From Adiantum capillus-veneris (Eukaryota; Streptophyta; Polypodiopsida; Polypodiales; Pteridaceae), in assembly GCA_014529385.2 (NCBI GenBank), contig CM043959.1:15204309-15268308 (forward strand): a DNA stretch of 64,000 nucleotides. Reading direction: 5' to 3'. A model generated the notes under the pieces. That model saw nothing but the letters and a program-made list of their open reading frames with translations, did not search any database and was not told where the DNA came from. Positions 1 through 10,513 of the stretch are shown here, piece by piece. Positions within the stretch are counted from its first letter, which is position 1; each line of letters starts with the position of its first letter. Made by a program: the position numbers and the translations under genes.

Positions 1-211
1 CAATGACCCCACTTGGCTAACCATAGTCCTTGTCCAACCTTAGTGCTCTCTTGCCCTCAGGCCTGGACTCCCTCTAGACAGTTCCACACCAGCTATGCAA
101 TGCAGGGCAGTTAGATTTCCCGAGGGGTGTTTCCAAAAAGTGAAAGTAAATAGATAATAAGAAAGAAATCAACAAAAAGGATAGATAGTAGTCACACGCT
201 GGTGACACTAA
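1..211. other. No gene recognised; left flank of element A
   Basis: I see no coding region or LTR end here. The sequence abuts the point at 212 where similarity to a chromovirus integrase stops abruptly. A small dyad (GTCAC ... GTGAC, 191-208) lies at that junction. Confidence 0.4.
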
Positions 212-2588
212 GCTTTGGAAACAGTCTTTCCTTGCCCTTCATCTTCTTTAACCTTGCCTTTTCAAAGCGCAGAAGCACCCAATCACCAAGTGAAAATACC
301 ACTTCACGACAGTGACGATCAACTGCTTTCTTTTGCTTTGCCTGAGTCTTTTCTAAGGCCACTTTGACCTTCTTGTACATTTCATCCATGTCCTGAACAT
401 ACTTATCTGCTTCAAATATCTTGTCCTTTGTATGCAGTATGGGAGGAACTTTCTTGCCACCTTCAACTATCTCAAAAGGTGCCTTGCCAGTTGATGAATG
501 CACTGTATTATTGTATGCATACTCCACCAATGGCAAATACTGCTCCCACTTTCCTTTATGCTCTGACACATAGCACTTCAGCAGATCTAGGACAGTAGAA
601 TTTACCTCTTCTGACTGCCCATCTGTTTGAGGATGAAATGACGAAGAGAATTTGAGAGTTGTGCCCATATTCTCAAACAAGCCTCTCCAGAACAAACTTG
701 CCATGCGTGGATCACGGTCGATAACAATCGACTGTGGCATGCCATGATACTTAAAAATATTGCTCATAAACAAGCGTGCCATTTGATCTGGCTTTATCTT
801 CTTCCTGACAGGGATAAAATGAGCCTGCTTGCTAAATCTGCAAATGATGGTCCAAATACCATCATTTCCTGTCTGCGTTCTCGGAAGATCAAAGATAAAA
901 TCCATAGCAATACTTTCCCATGGTTTATCTGGAATAGACAGTGGTTGCAATAACCCTGGTGCCTTTTGCCTGTCAAACTTGACCTTCTGGCATATTATGC
1001 ATTCTCGCACAAAGGCATCCACATCTCTTCTCAATGTAGGCCAGTAGTAGAATGTCTCAACCGCTTTAACTGTAGCATCGATACCACGATGCCCTGCATA
1101 CGGTGGGACATGACTCTCTTCCATAACTTTGCGTCGCAATGGCTTTGTGACACACAATCTGCCATGCATCATCATAAAGCCATCCTTGAGAAGATAGTGT
1201 TCATGACGTTGCCCATCCATTAGCTGCTCGAAGACCCTTGCAAAATCTTCATCATTTGCATACTGTTCCCTAATATCATCAAGCTCATGATGATAAGGAA
1301 TTGAAACAGCTGAAATTTGTGGCTTCCTTGACAAGGCATCAGCCACAACATTCTTCTTGCCTTCCACATGCACAATCTGAAAATGGAACATGGACAAGAT
1401 ATTTGCCCATCGCATGTGCTTCTCAGATAACTTTGCCTGTGTCAAGAAGTACCGCAAGATCTGATGATCCGTTTGGACAACGAAATCTGCACCTAGCAAC
1501 GAAATCTGCACCTAGCAGGTAGTGTTTCCAACTTAAGAGAGCATGAATCACGGCCTGCAGTTCTTTTTCATAGACCTGCATAGTCTTTTCTGGCCCTTGC
1601 AAGATTCTACTCTCATAGGCTACTACCCTGCCATCTTGCATTAGCACTGCACCAATGCTACTACCGTAGGCATTACACTGGACCACAAATGACTTCCTAA
1701 GATCTGAGAGCACAATGACTGGATCTGAAGTCATCTTTTCCTTTAAGAGATTAAAAGCTGAAATCTCTTTTTGTGTCCATCTGAAGGTGGCTGCCTTCTT
1801 TTGAAGAGCATATAAAGGTGAAGCAATCTCAGCGAAATTTCGGATAAACCTTTTATAATAGGACCATAGTCCCAAGAAGCTTCGGACATCGTGCATCGTC
1901 TTCAAATCTGGCCATGACTTGATCGCTTCAACTTTAGCAGGATCCATTCTGACACCATCCTTTGAGACAATGTGTCCCAAAGTGAATCTCTTCCAGAAAA
2001 AAATCACTTTTCTTTGCATTGATGAGCAACCTATGGCTGCGTAGCTCTTTGAACACAATGGCCAAAGCCTATGCTCCTCTTCATTCTTTGAGTAGACTAT
2101 CATGTCGTCAAAGAATGTACCAACAAACTACTGGTGTGGACGGAAAATTCTGTCCATCATCCTATTGAACGTAGCAGGAGCATTTGTGAGACCAAAGGGC
2201 ATCACTAAGAATTCGTAAAGGCCAAACGTTGTTCTAAAAGCAGTCTTGTGCACATCCTCTGATCTAATGCGGATCTAATGGTACCCACTCTTTAGATCTA
2301 TCCTGCTAAACATAGCTGCTCCTTCTAATTTGTCCAGAATATCATCAATTCTAGGTATAGGGAACCTATTCTTGATGGTATTCTTGTTCAGTGCACGGTA
2401 GTCGATGCACATACGCCAGGAGCCATCCTTTTTCTGAACCAACAGCACTGGAGAACAGAATGGAGATGAACTGGGCTGAATCAGCCCCTTTTCTAACAGC
2501 TCCTGTACTTGGCTCATTATCTCTTTCTGCTGAGCCGCACTAACCTTGTACGGAGGCCTATTTGGTGGGCTACTGCCTGGCACCAAAT
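212..2588 (-). pseudogene. pol: reverse transcriptase, RNase H and integrase, broken
   Basis: RT covers about 2588-1900, with the motifs [25 protein letters not shown] and a YxDD box in the form FFDD (about 2104-2118). RNase H covers about 1720-1320, with YEKEL, TDHQ and DALSRKP. Integrase covers about 1230-212, with H-x6-H, CIICQ, and the acidic triad in MDFIFD, DRDPR and GQSEE. Breaks seen: TAG after SGYH near 2278, where the sister copy near 28420 has CAG; frame changes near 2000-2110; and a 19-bp tandem duplication (1480-1498 and 1499-1517) that shifts the RNase H frame. The chromodomain is missing. Family knowledge: this polyprotein copies element RNA and integrates the cDNA. Confidence 0.85.
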
Positions 2589-3345
2589 CTATCGCATGGT
2601 CCTCGGGTCTCTTTGGCGGTAATTGAGACGGTAATGAATCGGAAAAACAGTCACTATACTGTTGTATAGTGACCTTTCTTTAATTAACACAGATAAATTT
2701 GATTCATCACAATCTGACACTTCATGTGCAAAAACCAAGTACGCAGAAAGATGCTTTTTCATTACAGAAGTAATAGTAGAAGTAGTGGGAATAGACTCCC
2801 CTTTAAGCTTTACATCCAGAATGTGAGTCTTTCCCCTGCTCTGTACAGTGATCTTTTTGTTGTAGGCATCCATGATTCCCTGTACACGAAACAACCAAGG
2901 AATGCCTAGCAACACATCACATCCATCCAGTGGCATGATGTAAAATTCTTCAGCATCTACATAGGACTGGATATGTAGGCGCAACTTTCCGATGATGGGT
3001 GTCACAGCCTTTGTATGGCCAGGACATGCAAACCTGCCTCTGCTGTATACCCCATCTCTTCAGGTCTGATTTCCAACTTTGAAGCTAATTCTGGGGAAAT
3101 GAAGTTGGCTTTGGCACTTGGATCAAAGAAGATAAGCATTGTTTGATCCCTGACCTTTCCCCGTGCTCTGCAAAGCTCACTTGCATCTGAATTTGGCTTG
3201 TCGCCCACCATATCTGGCACTAGACCAGCCATGGACCTTTTCCTTTCCTGTCCCCCTTGTCTTCAGAATCAGCTGGCCTTTTCTTTTGAGGACAATTCTG
3301 AGCAATGTAGCCAAGCTGCTCACAGATAAAGCATTTGTTCTCTGA
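2589..3345 (-). pseudogene. Retropepsin-like protease with degenerate zinc knuckle
   Basis: The upstream part has CFICEQLGYIAQNC, a CCHC knuckle in which Tyr replaces the metal-binding His (about 3300-3345). Next comes FFDPSAKANFIS, corresponding to the retropepsin D-S/T-G active-site segment, though here it reads DPS. The C-terminal half has CDVLLGIPWLF, the usual hydrophobic second half of the fold. A frame change near 3003 separates the halves, and a TAG near 3229 separates the knuckle from the protease. Family knowledge: it would process Gag-Pol. Confidence 0.7.
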
Positions 3346-3354
3346 CCTCAGGAC

Positions 3355-4145
3355 CTACCTTTGCTCTTCCGACTTGCGAGGAAAAGGTCTTTTCCATTTC
3401 TTTGCTGGTCCCTTTGCTGGTTCAGTCGTGGCTTTGCCTTTCCATGCTTTGGCTGGCTCCTGAGTCACTCTAGGAACCTCATTGAGAACGTACTTCTTCG
3501 CTGAATTTTTCTTGGCTGATCCTTCCTTGACGCCAGTATTGAATTCACAATCTTCTCCCTTGAGCAAACCATTGCCAGTGTTTGCTACCTCGATGAGCTG
3601 CGTCAAAGTAGTGACTTTGGTCTTCATGCAGTACTTTCTCAATCCTTTGGGTAAGCCACAACAGTATTTTTCAATCTGTTCTGTCAATGGCACAAACCTG
3701 TAGGAAGTTACTGGAAGTAGAGCTTTCCAAAACTTCCGATTGAAGTCATCCAGATTCTTGCAAGTAGCAGCATTAAGCTGGTACCATTTTGTCATGACAT
3801 CTGCGTCAAAGTCATCAGATAACCATGCTGATGCAAAAATCTGCTTGAAGTAAATCCATGTGGACGGAGCTTGCCCTTGAAGCAATAAAGTTGTCCACCA
3901 TTGTCCCGCATTCCCTGTCAAGAAGGTGGCTGCCTTGCGGACCTTTGAAGCCTCTGTAAAGTTTCCTCCTGCATAGGCCTTGTCAAACTGTTGGAGAATG
4001 AGAGAGCCTTCTTCCTGTCATCAAACCCTGTAAAGGTGGTGAACGTCACACCTTTGCCACCTTCTTTGTACGGAGTTGGCTTCTCCAGCGGCGTTAAGTT
4101 GTCATATGGAAGTGACTGAAACATGGGAACAATGTTAGGGTTCAT
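3355..4145 (-). pseudogene. gag (capsid region), frameshifted
   Basis: The retrotransposon gag domain is recognisable by GQWWTTLLLQG, FNRKFWKALL, LTEQIEKYCCGLPKGLRKY and TLTQLIEVANTG. The last three are nearly identical in the gag at 50193-50621 (element H), and related segments occur in the J fragment at 32640-33080. The N-terminal part (MFQSLPYDNL, PYKEGGKGV) lies in another frame, joined by an indel near 3920. A Lys/Pro-rich tail leads to the zinc knuckle. It would form the particle that packages element RNA, but it is not functional here. Confidence 0.75.
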
Positions 4146-4149
4146 CTAT

Positions 4150-4945
4150 GTTCCTTGGCCGCTATGGGAGAGTCTCCCCATTTGCTGATGTAGCCCTCTG
4201 TTACAGGGGCAGTTTGTAGCCCATTGGGCAGGTTTGTTAACTAATGAAGGATCTTTTCCTCGGGGAAAAAAAAACTGAAGGAAAAGAATGTCATCACATA
4301 GTGGTCCGCTCCTCAATGAAACATCTGGAGACCTCCATGCACCAACCGCAAAGAACTGAGGTGGCAAGAACTCAGAGAGTGGGACTTCTGTTGGAGATGC
4401 AAAGCCTGCTGAATAGTCAAAGTCCTTGACAAACTGCCAAGACTCACTCTCTTGCTCCCCTTGAACAAAGCCTATTGTGAGAAGTACATGTGACTGCATC
4501 TCCAAGAGATCCAAACCAACTGGACTCCTGGGGCAACTCAGGCTGCTCCAAAACTGCCCTCAGTTGTTGATCCTCCTCTATCCCTCTGTCCAACTGCTTA
4601 GAAACCTCCTCTCAATCCTAGTCTGGTAGTCTCTCCTCTGGAGCTCTGTCTGTGGGTTGGTCTGCCTCCGCCAACCTCTGTCTCACTGACTGTAAACAAG
4701 GATAGCCTGTCTACCTGCCTGTCTCTGTCTCTGTGTTTGTTCTACATTATGATGTTGCTCAGCATTCTGCTGCTGCTGACTCTGTGTGTGGTTCTGCAGT
4801 CGAACAGAACTCTGTTGTGATTGTGAGGGTTGTCTCCTCCTCCGACCACTTTGTCTCTGCTATCGCCCTCTAGGACAAACCCTCACCAAATGCCCCATCT
4901 CATGACATCTAAGGCACTGATTCGGTCTGCCCGTAGGATCAAAGA
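4150..4945 (-). pseudogene. LINE ORF1-like fragment with CCHC knuckle
   Basis: Reading minus, CLRCHEMGHLVRVC (C-x2-C-x4-H-x4-C, about 4876-4925) is followed by a stop and then a Gln/Arg-rich stretch. Further on comes SESWQFVKDF, similar in layout to the post-knuckle tail of plant L1-LINE ORF1 (compare the EEGWQHVRG tail near 8650). Several stops interrupt it. The boundary with element A's gag near 4150-4190 is uncertain. An alternative is the nucleocapsid of a different gag, but the order knuckle then Q/R-rich then W-x-x-V fits LINE ORF1 better. Confidence 0.45.
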
Positions 4946-6128
4946 AGCATGTTAGCTTTAAGGACGATCCCACTTCTTCTTCTACTTCAAAGAGTTCCGA
5001 TAGTTCTTCCTGTCGTTCCAGCAAGGATGAAAAGAGATGGGGAAAAAAAAAAGAAAATCAAAGAAAAATTCTAGAAAGCAAAAAAAGCAATCTAGCAATT
5101 CACAGAAGGAAACCTTCTTTCACCTTCTATGACAGTTCAGACAGTGATGCCCCCTCGTAATGGACGTGCAAGGTGTTGGGAAGACCGTAGCAAGGGTTGT
5201 ACATGATTATGCTGGCTTGATACTAACTACACAAACAAAAGAATTCAGGTCCATACGAAAAGACCAGAACATGGAAGAAAGAAATGCGACTTGAAGGAGT
5301 ATGGCACGAAGAAGATTGAAAGAATGCTAGCCTCCATGAATACATTTCCCACTGCTGAGATTGACCTCAACGGAGTAGCAGCAACAGTACCCTGACAAAA
5401 TTACCGAATTAAACCAAGAGGAACGGCCAGTAAGTCTGGATGGGAGAAGCAAGGAACTAGACCTTTGGGAGGGGCACTTCAGATGGTGCCACAACTTCAG
5501 ACAGCGGAGCACCAGGTATGGCCAGACCAGATGGTGCTGAAACGGAGTTCAAGAATCAAAATGCACACACTTGAAGACGTTGATCAGTCGATAGCTGAAG
5601 GAGATCAGATCCCAGCCAGTTCACTCACTCCTTACAATAAATATGTAGCTGGGATACGAATAGAGGAGGAGACAGAATCCTTGACCAGAAGGAAAGGAGG
5701 GGGAACGCCCAACTGGTTATTACCAGATGACCAAGGGGTGGAAGAGTGGAACCTAGACACCAATGACCAAAAGATGGCAGACGCCTGAGACTTTCACGCC
5801 GTCCCTTCACTTACAGCACAAGTTTCAATTATATAAGAAGCGCCTAGAAGTACATGTATGGGCACGTTAATTGAACCGCTATCTGACATTATACATGTGA
5901 CTTGCCTTGCATGTACAAGTGCTTGATACAACAAGATTAAAGGCCCACAAAAAGAAAGGCCAAAAAAGGGGAAACGGAGTGTGCAAAACTATGCCAGACA
6001 CCATGAAACCAAATTACTGGAAACTTTGCTTTGCCTGTTGGTTGTCTCTATCAAAACCCTTCTAGGTATAGACTGCAGGCTGAAATCCAAGCTCACGTAA
6101 GCAGATCATTATGAACAAAAATAACTAT
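4946..6128. other. Intergenic stretch with two small coding-like remnants
   Basis: On the plus strand an open frame of about 75 codons (about 4921-5158) is rich in Ser, Lys and Asp (KHVSFKDDPTSSS, FYDSSDSDAPS). A second frame (5465-5788, 107 codons) has no recognisable motif. Neither has a supported start or homology that I can see. The rest is non-coding and borders the 3' end of the minus-strand host gene. Confidence 0.3.
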
Positions 6129-6148
6129 CTATAAAATGTACGAAAAGT

Positions 6149-6154
6149 TTTATT
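6149..6154 (-). terminator. Poly(A) signal AATAAA of the host gene
   Basis: TTTATT on the plus strand reads AATAAA on the minus strand, about 565 bases downstream of the stop codon at 6718. The stretch 6155-6717 has no other feature and fits a 3' UTR. Confidence 0.45.
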
Positions 6155-6717
6155 ATACATAGAGGAAAAGGGGGGAGAGGGGTACATAAGCAATTAGGGC
6201 TAAAAAACAAGGATGGAAGCACCTGCAACAAATAAGCACAAAAAACTTTCAAGCAGATGGCCATTGCAAAGCTGATATTCATGATGGAAATCTCACTTCA
6301 ATCTGACAATAAAGAACTCTTAACATTGAAAATATAACAATATTTGCTGACAAACTGTTCAACGTTGAGTGCCAAAACACAGCAAGTTTTTATCGTGCAT
6401 GTTTTGAAACACACAAACCAATTTCTGGCCAAAACATCTCCAGGACACAAGTACAAATTCAGACACTTGTACACTACAATTAAACACATAAATACGCACG
6501 CACGCACACACCCTTTTATTAAGCCTGAAAGTTTCTGAAACTACGAAAGGATAAGAGGGGCGGAAACACTTGCACAAAGCACAAAATCAAGATACACAAA
6601 ACCAATGATCAAAAAAAAAAAAAAAACCAACAGCTACTTGAAATTTTACTTGGACAATACAGATTGGCAAAACAAAATGACGCAAGACTAGTTTCCTGAT
6701 CATTTCACTCCAACACT

Positions 6718-7031
6718 TCAACAAGTTCTGGAGCCATAAATTTGACTTCGATTATGCACACTTACTGCAACAGAAACCTTATGGACTGCCTTGACACGAG
6801 AGCCAATGGCCGCTGCAGCTGGCAAAGGCCCTAAGAAAGGCATAGCCTTTGAAGGCAAGGAAGGATGCCTTCGAACAACAATTCTCTGTCCTTGCACGTG
6901 AGGAAGAGGGCCAGAAATTCTCTCACGCAGATCATTCCCCAAATCTGTTGAGCTACTTGAGATCTGTTTGCTTTTAGAGGGACACTTTTGGTCTAATTTG
7001 TATCTAAGATCCTGTCTGAGATTTTCCATCT
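6718..7031 (-). CDS. Host gene exon 4 (last coding exon)
   Basis: The acceptor is a polypyrimidine run ending CTTTTGCAG just before 7031. The first two bases complete an AAG codon begun in exon 3. The exon then encodes MENLRQDLRYKL, a Ser-rich linker, DLGNDLRERISGPLPH, QRIVVRRHPSLPSKAMP and an Ala/Val-rich C-terminus ending GSRTC, with TGA at 6720-6718. The pair of DLR motifs and the basic, low-complexity composition suggest a nuclear or RNA-associated protein, but that is inference. No transmembrane segment or signal peptide is seen. Confidence 0.65.
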
Positions 7032-7099
7032 CTGCAAAAGGTGGAAAGTCAGCTCGACTTCAAACAACACATCACAACAAGTACCACAAAGCAGCTTAC

Positions 7100-7179
7100 T
7101 ATGAAAATTTTCTGCTATCATAAAGTTCTCCTCTTCCTCATCGTAGACTTCTTGCTTCCAACCAGTTTCTAGCTGTTGC
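7100..7179 (-). CDS. Host gene exon 3
   Basis: This 80-base exon lies between an acceptor ending CATGTCCAG and a donor reading ATA-GTAAGC. Reading from its second base it encodes QQLETGWKQEVYDEEEENF and so on. It is acidic in the middle and contrasts with the basic exons on either side. Its first base completes the codon started by the last two bases of exon 2 (CG+G, Arg), which is the main argument for linking the two ends of the gene across the transposons. Confidence 0.6.
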
Positions 7180-7181
7180 CT

Positions 7182-7480
7182 GGACATGAAGGAAAACAAG
7201 AATAAGGATAGCTACAAGCCTAAAATATTACTGTCCAAAAAGTCCAAATAAAACATGATTAAAAGCAGGAAATGCATGTTGAACACAGCACCACAAGTCC
7301 TCTACCCCAGTTCAGCACAATCTGGTTTACAATAAAGTTCATCTATCAATCTGCAACTTTATCAGACCAATAACTATCCTCCAATTGAGCATTACAATTC
7401 ACAAGACAATGAACAACTATAACTGACTATGAGAATCTGTTTTGCACTGCAACTTTTTCACCTAGCTTTGTATAATCGCC
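7182..7480. other. Distal end of the giant intron, AT-rich
   Basis: AT-rich sequence without open frames lies between the exon 3 acceptor and the GC-rich 5' part of the LINE. It fits native intron sequence. Confidence 0.4.
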
Positions 7481-7914
7481 CCCATTTAATGTCGCATACG
7501 CACTCGCTGCTGCTGCCTGCTCCCCCCCCGCCATCGCTGCCCTCGTGTAGCCTCTTCCAGCCCCACCTCCTGCGCGCAGCCATTCAGCCCGCCCCAGCGT
7601 GCTGTGCCCTGAGCGTAACCCCCCGCCAGCCCTCAGCGTGGTGCCCCCCGCCCAGCACCTGCACGCTGCTCTCCCACCCGGAACCTGCCCGCTCTCTGCT
7701 CACTGCCGCCCCTTGCCCCCCGTTTCGCCTCATTGCCCGCCCGCCCCGCCTCCGTTGTGGTGGGCTGTTTACAGCCTATCGGTGACAGTCTCGACACACT
7801 CACCAAGCCTCACTCTGCTTCGCCTCGACAGTGACGTTTCTTTGACATTACCCGTCGGAGCTTCTCAGAGGGTTGTCTTCACTCGGCCCCTTTCCATCAC
7901 AACAGCAGACACAG
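7480..7914 (+). other. Probable LINE 5' UTR, GC- and C-rich
   Basis: A C-rich stretch with long overlapping Pro/Ala/Leu frames precedes the first in-frame ATG of the ORF1 reading frame (7915). Overlapping open frames here are compositional artefacts. Plant L1 elements often have GC-rich leaders that act as internal promoters; that role is inferred. Confidence 0.35.
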
Positions 7915-8870
7915 ATGGAGGCTCATGCTCCACCCTAGAGGGACTCTCAAGAAGCCCCCTTGCCCGACCCTGCAGAGCCCACCATCCGACTTGCTCTTTC
8001 GCCGACAGAGCAAGCAAGCCTCGCAGCAGAGGTGGAGCGCCTCCAGGCGACCTCCGTCATCTGCAAGATCATCGGCACCCGCCCTAGCAGAGGAGAGGTG
8101 CGTGATCTCCTCCACGCCCGCCTTTTAGCAGAGGTGGGCAAGATCCCCAACGTCCAGCTTCTCAGGCATGGCTATTACCATATAAAGTTTGAGACACCCG
8201 AGATGGCGTCCAAGGTCATTGCGATGAGCACCCTAGCCATCCGAGCAGTTCGAGCTCATTTTCGACAGTGGCGCCATGGTTTCGACCCAGCTACCAACGT
8301 TCTTGTCGAGGAGGCAGACCTTCCTATCTCAGTCTGCTTCCCCGGCCTGAGGAGGGAGTACCTTCCGCTTCTATCCATGATAGGCTCAAAGACTGGAACT
8401 GTTCTAGAGACACCATTCTACTACCTCGGGTGAGTGGTGATTGGCTCCGCCAGAGCGTGGAGTATTCGAGCCTCCCGTATCAATGTTTCATTTGTCGTCT
8501 GAGGGGCCATCTTGCGAAGGCTTGTCCACCGAGGAGGCCTCGACCTTCACCTTAGGCTCAGCCCCAGCCTCCTAGGACTGGTCAACAACAGCAGACGGAG
8601 TCAGAGGGTACTCAGGCAGAGTCACCCTCCAAGTCTGGGGCTTACGCAGAGGAGGGCTGGCAGCATGTTCGTGGTCGACGTCGACAGGGGCCACCACGTC
8701 AGCTTGGCCCTCCGGGTGGTCGCCAGGTCCAGGTCAACAGCAATGGGGTCCCTCAGGGAACCGTTTCGACCCTCTCAGCAGGACGAGATTCCAGCTCTAC
8801 CCTCCACCTCAGCCTCACCTTCGACAGACCCTCCTCCCCCCGAGTTCTCCTCCGCCCCTGCCTCCTTCCC
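7915..8870 (+). pseudogene. LINE ORF1 (DUF4283-like, CCHC knuckle)
   Basis: The best start is ATG at 7915, followed a few codons later by a TAG. The frame then runs through TRPSRGEVRDLLHARL, GYYHIKF, VEEADLPISVCFPGLRREY and LLSMIGSKTGTVLET to about 8430. This is the layout of the DUF4283 RNA-binding domain of plant LINE ORF1. After a frameshift near 8430 comes CFICRLRGHLAKAC (CCHC knuckle, about 8484-8525), then EEGWQHVRGRRRQ and a Pro/Ser-rich tail. Solo LTR D1 interrupts it at 8870. Family role: nucleic-acid chaperone that coats LINE RNA. Confidence 0.75.
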
Positions 8871-9411
8871 TGTAACAAACTTGGACACCCCAAGTCAAGA
8901 TTCTGCCACGACACAGCAGAGGTTCGCTTCAAAACAGGTCACAAGAGACGACACGTCCCGGCGTAGTTCCGTGCCAAGAGGTATTGACCCCAAAGATTGG
9001 CGCCCCTTTCGGTATTTATTTTTATATTAATTTGTATGCAAAGTACAAAGAGCCCGAGGGTGCTCACTCTCAATCTCTGCGTCCAAATTCTCTGAGAAGT
9101 GCGCCCCTAAGGCCAGTTATAAAGGTTACATGGGATGCCAAAAGCAGAGCCCCAAAAGCTTTTAAAATAAAGAGCTAACTGTCCCAAAAGCTGCCAGCGC
9201 TAAATCAGCCAGAAAAAAGCAGCAGCAGAGATTGCGGAATTCCATACAGAGCCACGTCAGATGTCAGCCCAAAAGATGGAATTTCTGTACAGCCTGCCAC
9301 GTCAGCTGCCATACTGTCCTGCCACATCAGCAGTCAGCGCACAGCCCAGACGTCCGTATTGTCAGTCGTGTGTGTGTCCGGGAGGCTCTGTCACGTCACC
9401 AGTTTGTGACA
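8871..9411 (-). mobile_element. Solo LTR D1 in LINE ORF1
   Basis: Plus-strand ends are TGTAAC ... GTGACA, so on the minus strand it runs from TGTCAC to GTTACA. It matches the two LTRs of element D. Flanks are TTCCC (8866-8870) and TCCCC (9412-9416), a target duplication with one mismatch. No internal sequence remains, which indicates LTR-LTR recombination. Its U3 has TGACGTGGC-type boxes (minus sense, 9251-9259 and 9295-9304). Confidence 0.75.
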
Positions 9412-9767
9412 TCCCCCCTCCCCGCCTCGCCACTCTTCTTATGCCGCATCCCGCCCCCCCACTCCTCCATCTCCACAATTCCCCCCATTCCTACCCCACA
9501 ACCGACCCATGGGATAGGACCTTCCTCGGCTGCTAGGAGATCTCTTGGCAGCGCTTTGCCACGAGTCGCTTGGCAAGAGAGGGACAGCTCTTCTTGCGTG
9601 CCCCCCTTCTGGTGCAGACCTCTCCCTTTGCAACAGTTCCTCGGGGACTGACAAGTTTCGACATTCGTCTCGCAGGTGGGATTTCTTTGCCTACGACTTC
9701 ACGCGGTTTCTCAGCGACCCTTCACCAGACTTTGAGGCAGCTTGTTTCAGAGTTCATGTATTGTTCC
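9412..9767 (+). pseudogene. LINE ORF1 tail between D1 and D
   Basis: Pro/Ser-rich sequence continues the ORF1 tail after D1 and ends at GTTCC (9763-9767), which is repeated after element D. No conserved domain is visible. Confidence 0.45.
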
Positions 9768-10317
9768 TGTAACAGACTTGGACACTCCAAGTCAAAAATC
9801 AATCGCGACAGCACCAAATAACCACTTCAAAACAATTCACAGATCACAATCGATTTGCACTGGCCCGGCGGAGTTCCGTGCCTAGAGATATTGGCCCCAA
9901 AGACTAGCGCCCCTTTCGGTATTTCTTTTTGTATTAATCAATCATCAAAGTACAAGAGAGCGGTTAGGGTTTCACTCTCAGACTCTGCGTCCAGATGCTC
10001 TGAGAAGTGAGGTCCTCACCACTAATTTAAAGATTACAAGGGATGCCCAAAAGCAGAGCCCCAAAAGCTTCAAATCAAAAGCAATTGCTCTCTCTCTCTC
10101 TCACAGAGAGTCAAAACTTGAAAGCAAAAGCATTCTCTCTCTCTTTCTCATATTGTAGAGAAAAAGCAAAATTTGTGTCGCTCATCATTTTTCCAAACAA
10201 AAAAAAATAATAATAATAAAGCTTCCGCGATTTCTGGAATTTAGGGTTTCTGGCAGAAATTAGGGTTTGCAAGAATTTTAGGGTTTCGGCTGTCCACCAC
10301 ATCATCACTTTGTGACA
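9768..10317 (-). repeat. 3' LTR of element D
   Basis: 550 bp, TGTAAC ... GTGACA on plus. It is adjacent to the PPT on its right side, which makes it the 3' LTR of a minus-strand element. It is highly similar to 12155-12723 and contains the shared GGCGCCCCTTTCGGTATTTC block. Confidence 0.85.
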
Positions 10318-10356
10318 TACCCCCCTCTTGAAAGCATTGTAATCAACCACGATTAC
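10318..10356 (-). promoter_or_regulatory. PPT and adjacent hairpin of element D
   Basis: On minus, TCAAGAGGGGGGTA immediately precedes the LTR start TGTCACA. Just upstream, GTAATCG-TGGT-TGATTAC (10356-10339) can form a 7-bp stem with one G-T pair. Sequence 10357-10513 beyond it has no recognised feature. Confidence 0.65.
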
Positions 10357-10513
10357 GCCTACAAAACCGACAAAAGCCATAAACCGTCTTAGCAAACACT
10401 GACTGTTAGTACCTACGTACTAGGAACACACATCTAGCACATGTACAAAATCGACAGTCACATCACACGACATCACAGGACATCACCAGACATCACAGGA
10501 CATTCAACATTCA

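Larger units (their letters stand above)
212..4190 (-). mobile_element. Truncated Ty3/gypsy chromovirus (element A)
   Basis: This minus-strand relic has gag, a zinc-knuckle-like motif, protease, reverse transcriptase, RNase H and integrase in canonical Ty3/gypsy order. It closely resembles the plus-strand pol at 28039-30924 and belongs to the same family (B). It has no LTR, PBS or PPT. The 3' side is cut at 212, just before the integrase C-terminus and chromodomain. The 5' side runs into an unrelated LINE-like fragment near 4150-4190. Several stops and frameshifts show that it is dead. It lies just downstream of the host gene's 3' end and is not in the giant intron. Confidence 0.85.

Noticed and set aside
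7429-8130. Several overlapping Pro/Ala/Arg-rich frames
   Set aside because: C-rich LINE leader and shadows of the ORF1 frame. Only the frame with DUF4283-like motifs is supported.
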